Source: Lanius collurio (lineage: Eukaryota > Chordata > Aves > Passeriformes > Laniidae). Taken from it: a stretch of DNA of 64,000 nt. Location: assembly GCA_020086605.1 (NCBI GenBank), contig JACBWW010000040.1:3955612-4019611 (forward strand), given 5' to 3'. Below the pieces are notes generated by a model that had not been told where the DNA came from, ran no database searches, and saw only the letters and a program-made list of their open reading frames with translations. The translations under genes and the position numbers were made by a program. Below are positions 53,201-62,200 of this stretch, piece by piece (the first letter of the stretch is position 1; every line of letters starts with the position of its first letter).

Positions 53201-56200
53201 TCCCTGTCCAGTTCTGTGTCATTCCTTAATGAAAGTGTTCCAGGGATATCCACGGTAAATGAAGTGCTGTTGTGAATAAAGTATCCCTGAGAAAAGCCAG
53301 CCTAAAAAGAAAACATTGTTCATGTAAGTTTAAAATTAGTAAGATTTAAGTTCAAAAAAACAATCTTATTACTACTATTACCTGACATTTTTGTAAGACT
53401 TCTCATTATAGAAGTACAAGTGATTTGCCAGATTTATTAAAATGAAATCCTGCACCCTGAGCTATTGGAATAATAGACTTCTTTGGCAAACAGCAACTGG
53501 GGTATATGGAAGCACTTGAGGGCTTCCCTGTTTGGGTCCTACACATTCTCTCTCCCTAAAGCTCTCCAAGACTTATCCCCATGATGCAAAGGGTAGCAAA
53601 ACAGAGTTCAGTGGAGTATGAACTGAGCATTTATGCTGCTTTAAAACCGACATGAGCAAGAATAATGTTGCAAATCATAAACTTCTTCCTCCAAAGCATC
53701 TCCCCAGTGCCACAGCTACATGCAAAATGTGTTTATAAAACGAGGGGAGAAAGAAACCACTTGTTATAAAGCAGAGGGAAATTCTGTAATTTCCTATTAT
53801 AGAAGAAACAACTCTCTCAGGGCTATAAATTGCCAGTCTGTCTAAGCTGAGAGTAAAGGTAAGTTTACCAAGTTTAGTTTACCAAGCAACATTCAATCAG
53901 AAACTATTATTTTGACACAAGAAGCAATAAGACAGAATTTAAAAAAAAATCTGTTCTCTCTGGTGTGATGCATTTACCTCATATGCACATGCACAGAAGG
54001 AAACAACACTTCCTGTCCTGGGTCACATATACAGTGGGAGAGAATCTCTCCCCATCTTCTCTGATCTAGCCAGTAAATTATTTTGTACAAGGTCTTAATT
54101 TCCTTGGTTAGGGGAGTTTTACTGCTGGCTCCAGAGAAAGCAAGACAAAGTTTTCATGACCCAAAACATACTTAGCACTAATCATTTAAGAAATCTCCTT
54201 TTGCCTATCTACTACTATGCTTTTTTGCAGATTAATAGAGAAAAACATGTCTTTTTGATTTTTCAGGATGAGATTAATTTGGTACGTACCTCATCCTTGT
54301 CAGCAACACTGAATGTGTAGACAGGACTCCCCTTCTGATGGTTTTCAAACACAAACACATCATAAGGTGCATGACTGAATTCTGGTGGGTTATCATTGAC
54401 ATCTTCTACACAAACAACTACAAGTGTTCCATTGCTGCGACTTGGCTGACCTCCATCTGATGCTTCCACTTTCACTTCAAATTTATTTACGTCTTCATAG
54501 TCCAGCTGCTGGTTCAGGCTGAGCTGGCCTGTGCTTGCATTGACAAGGAACACCGGGGAGGAGGTTTGAAGTCGCTGGTCAACAATTTGGTACGTCACGA
54601 GGCCGTTGGCCCCAGCATCCCGATCAGTAGCAGACACCGTCAGCAGGGCACTTCCCACCTCCAGGTCTTCAGGGACCTTCACTTCATACCTGCTCGATGA
54701 GAACACCGGGGAGTTGTCATTCACATCATCGATGACAATGTCCAGGTTGAGCGCCGTAGACCTCGGGGGTTGGCCTTGGTCACTGGCAATCACTGTTAAG
54801 TTATAGAAGCCTTGTTCTTCTCTGTCCAGCGCCTTCTCCAGCAAAATGAATCCTGAGCTATCAATATCCATTTTTCCTTCTCCACCCTTCAGAGTGAAAA
54901 CCACTAATCCATTAAAGCCCTCATCTGCATCTGTGGCTGACACGCCGGCGACCTTGGTTCCCACCGTCGCATTCTCTGGAATGGCAATGGTGGTGCTGGT
55001 TGTACCAAACACGGGGCTGTTATCATTGACATCTAGAACTCTGATAAACACCGTGGCATAGTCGGTAGTGTTTCCATCTGACAAGGAAATATTGAGAGTG
55101 TAATTTCTCTGGGTTTCGTAGTCCAGTTTGGTTTCTGTTGAGATGACTCCCTTGTCATCGATGGCAAATGGAGCAGATTCCGTCAGCACTTGAAATTTAA
55201 CTGGTATGTGGGGATTTAAAGCCTTATACTCTACCTGTGTAAGATACAGCATATTATCTATAAATGAATTAAACACAAACCACTGTCTGAAAAAAGAATG
55301 GCTGTTTTAACTATGTCCAGACTCATTTTAGAGTTGATATTGTGGGTTGATATCAACTTACGGTTGATAGGGTGTCTTGAATTTTTACTTCTTTTAATGA
55401 ATTTTCATTCAGATATTTGTTAACTCCACAGATTCTTTAAAAGAAGTAAAAATCAAGCCTCAACATGCATAAAAATGCAGAGAGGACTGGCTTTTATTGA
55501 AATGTGAATATATATAATACGTAATAAAATAACAGACTGCACCTTAACCTTCGGTTCTGCCTTTCTTTATATGAAAAAAGGGGGAAAATTAACTCAAGAT
55601 GTCTATAAATCAAAACCCTAAAACACATTATAGTCTCACTGCTTTGCTATGAGGCCTCCCATGTGTGTTCAGACCTTCATCCAAGAAGGAGCTATCATGG
55701 TGCATTCTAGTGCTCTGCTTCTCTGAGTATTTTTTTGATCAAAATGAAGAGCAAGTTCTAGGGCCTTCTTTGAAAATGCCTTTATGACATTTCTCTGAGG
55801 GGAATTCTCATATCTTGTCTCAGGGTTTCAGATTTATCACCAAGAGATAAGGGAATATTGCTTATCCCAAGCTTTGAGCCACTAAACCCTTTGGAGGGAG
55901 TCCAAAGTTAACACAGGGCTACGCACAGAACTTTACTTTCTCAAACAGTTCTGGGGTTCATTTTGTTCAATTTGAGGGGTTGAGTTTGTTTTATTTTTAT
56001 TGTTAAATGGTAGCAGATGCTGTTTAAATGTCTGCAAAGGTTTAACTGGAAGCAAACCCACCTTGGTGATAAACTTCATCTGAGGGATGTACTCAGCATG
56101 CAAAGCTCGCTATGTAGAGCACAGGGAGATTTGGATATTTAGAGCACATCTATTACAGGATTTTCTTAGATCTGCCCTGTCCTATATAGAGATAAAGTTC

Positions 56201-59200
56201 TTACTTGTGCTACTTCAACACGAGCAACCAGCTCTTCTTCCACAGACACATTGTATGTTTTCTGAGTAAACCGTGGTCTGGAATCTCCAACTGCAAAGAT
56301 TTCTACTGGCACTGATGAACTTCTTGGAACTGTCCCACCTGCAAGCAAAAGGAAACAATCTCCCAGCAGATGCACAAAATATCCTCCCAAAAAATACACT
56401 TTTCTATGGGTACTGCCTTTTTAAAAATTTTTAATCTTTAATGCTACTGTTATGGTACTGCCTCAGAGGTCCTCACCAAGACCACAGACAAAGGATGGAC
56501 TGAGGAATCCCTTTTGTACCCACATTTCCCCCCTAGTACCCATTTTATCCACATGACCCTAAATTTGAAGACACAGAGCTCATATAGACCAAATAATGAA
56601 AAAATCACAAGGCTGAAAACCACTTTGTATTCTCATTATTCCAGGAGTGGGATGCTATTCCAAGGTTACATCTATTTCTGCCCTTATTCCAGTCATGAAT
56701 GTTCACTGAGTTCTCTGTTATTCTTTCATATCAAAGAACCCCCCCATAACTATGACTAAGGAAATGCAGTTTATGCTGGTAATCCTAAAAAAGGATTTGG
56801 CATTTCCAGTTTACCCACATGGGTGTGCAAATAAAGACCAAATTACTCAGCATATTTTACTTTCCTTTTACTCCTTATTAACTGATGAGTGAGTTATAAA
56901 TTTCTGACTTTTGCCTGAATTTCTGTTTCCTATGCTGTGCCACAGCAGTCAGTAAGTTAAAGGAGATGTGATTTTATACATATATATGTTATTTAACATG
57001 TTCTTCCCACAGCCATAAAGAAAACAGGTTTGATATAACACCATCAGCAGAAACAGTTTTACCAGGGATGCAGCAATTACTTTGGATAAATAAGACAGTT
57101 TCTTCTTGTCTTCTACAAACAAGAGCAGATAAAATATATGCTATTATTCAAACAGAGCCTGTGAACCTATTTGACAGCATTCCTTCAAGTAAGAAGCCAA
57201 ACAACACCAAAACTCATCACCAGAAATAGCTGTATTGACTGGTACTGAAATCCTGTCTTACCATCAGTAGCTGTTATCCACAAGACAAACTTCTTAAGCT
57301 CGTTGACTTCTAATGGGATTACTGTTTTTAAACTGATTTGTCCTGTGGATGTATCCAATTGAAAGTGTCCATCTTCATTGCCACCATCTAAGATGAAGCT
57401 TATCTCTCCATTTATACCATCATCTGGATCATCAGCAGCAACCTGGAGGAAAAAAAATATTTTACTCTAGTTTCTGTGCTTTTTATCAAATTTTCTCCCA
57501 TTTTAGATATGTATAAAAATCAAGTAAATATAGCTGCAGATAAATTTGGTTGTACCTTTCACTGTCCACTTCCTAAGTAGCTGCTGGGTTAAACCTCAGT
57601 AACAACATTTGCTCTTGGATGCACACACAATATCATTTCAGCAGCACCAGCAAAATCCTGCTCCTGTGGAACTCATTACACCCAGTTTGTATCTCAGAGA
57701 ATTGGTTTCATAACAATTCCAAAGGCACTGGAGGCAGATTGTTCAAGAGCTTTCATCAGGAGCCATGAAATCTGCACATCTGGGTATGAGCTTTGATAGT
57801 GACTCCCTACAGATCTCAACTCCTACTTCTTATTTTATTTGGTTAACTTGTTTACTGCGTTAGGAAAAGTATCTTTTATCTAAAAATTATCCCCAATGCT
57901 CCAGCATTCAGCAGCCTTTCAAAGATGGTGTGCCATTATTTGAGTTCCTGGACTCAACAACATTCAGTTTTTATTAAACACTTTACAACAACTAAATTCA
58001 AGAATCTTATTTTCTGTCATATATTTGCGGACTTCAGGCTGGTGCACAGTACCAGAATAAAAATCCTTTACAATTTATTACCTGATCTGGGATATGATTA
58101 AATTATCCAGGACACTGTGATTATGGAATATCAGTAGCTTTGAAATGAAAGCTGGATTGTTTCTGAGCTGAGAGGAGTTCAAAAAAGATCTCCTACTCAA
58201 CAGAACTGTTACACAAGGTTAAGCAAGGACTCATGCATGCATTCAACACAAAAATGTCATTTTTGCTCAGTATTTCTAGTACCTGAAGAATGGCCATTCC
58301 TGCAGTCATGTTGAGGAAAATATCTTGTCTATATGGTGTGTTTCTAAAGGTTGGGCTATTGTCATTTTCATCCAGCAGCACTATGTTGATAGGAGAGCTC
58401 GCATCCTTCTGAAGTGGCAAATGATCTCTAGCAGTGACCTGCAAAAATAATGCGGTGAAAACACTGTGTTGTTCAAATGCATGTTCTGTAAGTAGTAAAA
58501 AGGATGAATGAGAACTACAAGCTGAGTAAACTGTATCAGCAGTGGTATTTCCCTCCTTTGATGTCAAAGTCTGGATTTGATTCTTCAATTAAGCTGCTGA
58601 TCCATACTCAAGATTCAGCCTCCTGCCAGGACAGATCAGGTCTCACCTGTTGGCTCAGGTTACCTTGGAAAGGAACAGGCTTATTTTTAATACCTGGAGG
58701 TCAAAAGAGGATACTCTCTCCCTATCCAGCAGTGTGGAGTTCCTCACAGTTAGGATGCCAGCTGGACTTAGCTGGAAGGGACTGTCATCTGGAGTGAGAG
58801 TGAGCGTTCCCTGGAAGCCTCCCTGCAAATGGGAAGGATATTTGTTATTAAATAGAGCAATCACTGAGCTGGTCTCTTAGGATGCTTTCTTCTTCTTTTC
58901 CTCATGGAGAAGGTTACATTTTCTTGTTTAACTGAGATTACAGTGGCAAAAAAACAAAATTAAATCAAGAGAGAGGAGCAAACAACATGGAAGAAATAAC
59001 ATGCAGGCTGAGAATAACTTGCAGCTTTTTGTTGATTTTGCACTTCCAGATTTGGGACTTTTTGCAAAATAGAGGAGTTCCAAGGACAGCCAAAATTTAT
59101 TCTTTGTCTGCAGTATGCTACCTCTTAAAGAAGTGAAATTAAGATTGCTTTGCTTAAGCATAATTAGGTAGTCAGAAAAAAAGTAATTCAGTTTACAATA

Positions 59201-62200
59201 GCTGTATAACACAAACGCATTTTATATTATATTTCAGTATTTGTAGTAGCCATAAAAACTCTGTCTTTTTACCTCATCTTCATCAGTAGCTGTTATTTGA
59301 AGAACTTCCATCCCATTTGGGGAATTTTCTAGCAGTGAGACATTGTAACTTGCTTGTGACAGTACTGGAGCATGGTCATTCACATCTCCAATAGTAACCA
59401 GAACTACTGCATCAGCTGTTTTGAACATCTTGTCTTGCTGAGTGGCCTAGAAAACAGAATTTATACCTGTAAATTCCATGCCCTGATAACAACAAGCTTA
59501 ACACAAGGACGTGGCAACTGCATAATTATAATTATTTTTTCCTTTAGTTTGATTTTTAAATGGCAAGATGGAGCCTTGATACCAATTACTATGAGAAATA
59601 CTATTAACAGCAACTGGGATTTACATATAATTTTCTGAAATTGAGACTGAAATGCCAAAACAATCTCTACCTGAATGCCCACCACAAGATTTGGACATAT
59701 TTCTCTGTCAATTAAGATCTTGACTTCCAACACTCCAGTGTCATCGATTGAAAAGTGGTTGTTATAGTCTGGGGGGTTCACTGAAAAGCAATAAATTGGA
59801 AAGGGTTAATGAGAATGAACCAGAACAGCAAGTCAGATCTGTCCTTTGTATGAGTGGTAATGTCTCAGCCATGGCAAAAAGGAACAGACATTCCACATCA
59901 TACTGGTTTTCAAACACTCTGTCCTCAAAAGAATTCTTAGGAAATTCACTCACACTTCAAGGGTCTCAAATTAAGCATTTCAAAAACTTTTGGCAATTCC
60001 TCCAGGAGGAGGAAAAGCTCCAGATGGAATTATCTCTCTAGATGATCCTGAATGGAAATTCTTTGATCAAATTGAAGCCTCTGGACTGCCTTACACTTGA
60101 AATCAGGAACTGATTTTTGTTCATTGGAAGGAGGGTAAGAACATGTAAATATTTTAGAAGTAGCTGGACCCTGTGACAGTGACTGAGATTAGACTGATTC
60201 AGCTCACAGAGCAGCACTGCAGTGAAGCTGTGTGCACTTGAACACATCTGAATGAACCCTGCACTTTCTTATCATTATCTCCAGTAACAGGTAAATGAAT
60301 CATCACTAATTACTGTGTCAATGTCTAGAACACAATAAAGGCTCTTACCTAGTTTGATGCTGTAAATTATTTTTTCATTTATACCTTTGTCCCCATCTTG
60401 AGCCAAGATCTTCTCTGGGAGAATAGCCAGAGGACCCACCTAGAAAACATTCATTAACCTGATTAACTTGATAAAAAAATCACATATTAACTCTAAAATC
60501 TTTCATGAGATAAGTCACAGTTTTGATTAAAGAAACAAGAAACATGTATTTAATAAATGTGATCAGGAAAAAATTCTTTCTTTGCCATATGTGCTTTGCA
60601 GAGGAAAATTCTGATCAAGGTTCTTGATGGATTCACTGTGTTTAAGAAACACCAGATTATAAAGCTGCAGTCACAGATGGAATTTTTGTTAGGGACATTG
60701 AATATTTCAGTTCCATTCCTCTCCTAGAAGACAACACACGTACCTATACTGCAGCCCTAATAAAAACAGTAATTTAAAAGATAAAAACGTTTTAGAAGAG
60801 CTAAAATTATTCCTTTCCCCAAGAATTAAAGATGAGCTTCTAACAAAAGGGACACCGGAGGTGTAACTCTAAAAGTAAAAGTGGTTTAAAATATTTTAAC
60901 GTGAAGATAATGACATAGAAATAGGGATAATAGTTAACCTTTTAAATTTTACTGAATTACTCTGCTAGTACTATACTGTTACTGTTTTTTGTTAATACAT
61001 ACAGCAACCCAAGTCAAACAAATACATTCCAGCAAGAAATCTCTATATAGAAAAAAAAGTTACAAAAGTAATATAGAGCATGGATTGCCATTCAGATCCT
61101 TGTTTTTGCTTACCTGATTGTAGTGCAGTATGAAGGAATTAAACTACTTAAAACCAATTAATTTCAGGACTGATGGACAGCCAGTTGCTCTTTGAATTTT
61201 ATATAAAAAGCCTTGTTAAAACAGGAATTTTGGGTTTCTTTCCTTTTCTTTCTTGTTTTTATTTTTTTTCCCAAAACACAAAATAATCTGTTTCTGTCAT
61301 AGAAAATTCTATGCTTCATCTCCAATGGTAGTTGGAGGTCTACAGCTGATATGTTTTTCCCTGATCAGCACAGAGGAAAGCAGCTCCATCCATCTTAAGC
61401 TGCTCAAGAAGGAAGAATCCTTGGAAGAAAAGCACTGTGGACAGGGATAACCTATTTACAGCAGCATTCAGTGAAGAGCTTTTACCTGGTTTTCATTGAT
61501 TTTTCCAGTGTACACAGATCGACTGAAATAGGGGTTCAATGTATCATAATCTTGCACATTAATTATTAATGAAGCAGTGTCACTCTGGTTTCCAAATTTT
61601 TCCTGCATCCCAACAGAAAAAAGAAAATAAGAACCACTGTTGTGAAAAAATGTATCTCAGTGGAAAATACAGCAGAATATTATTATTACACATATTTTGC
61701 AGCACTTCTAACCTGAGAACTCTCAGCCTGTCAGATTGTTCCATTTCTGGAAATCCAGTTCTAGGAATAAAACTATCAACAGGTAATCTTTCTTTAGTTA
61801 CTTATTTTCTATCAGGCATGTAGAATATGGCAATAAAATATTTGCTACAGCTGTACTATTTGCCAGATACCGCAACAATCCCAACAAAACTACTTCTTTT
61901 TAGTTCTAAAAGGAAATGAAGGCAAATACATCTTCAAATCTCAAAAAAAGATAAACAAAAAAACCTGGTAAGACTCAGCAAAAATATGAGAGATCTGCCA
62001 GAATGAATAGGTGAATATGTGTTACAATAGTGGAGAATAAATATTTTCAATATTTATGCTTAGAAATACAGAAAGAAACTTGGGTTGCTATTGAGAGGAA
62101 ACAAGCAATGGCTCAAATATTAAGAATGTGCTACTTTGTCTCCAGTATAAACCAAGTTGCAGACACAACTTTTGGGTTGGGAACTCCCAAAGTTGTAAAT

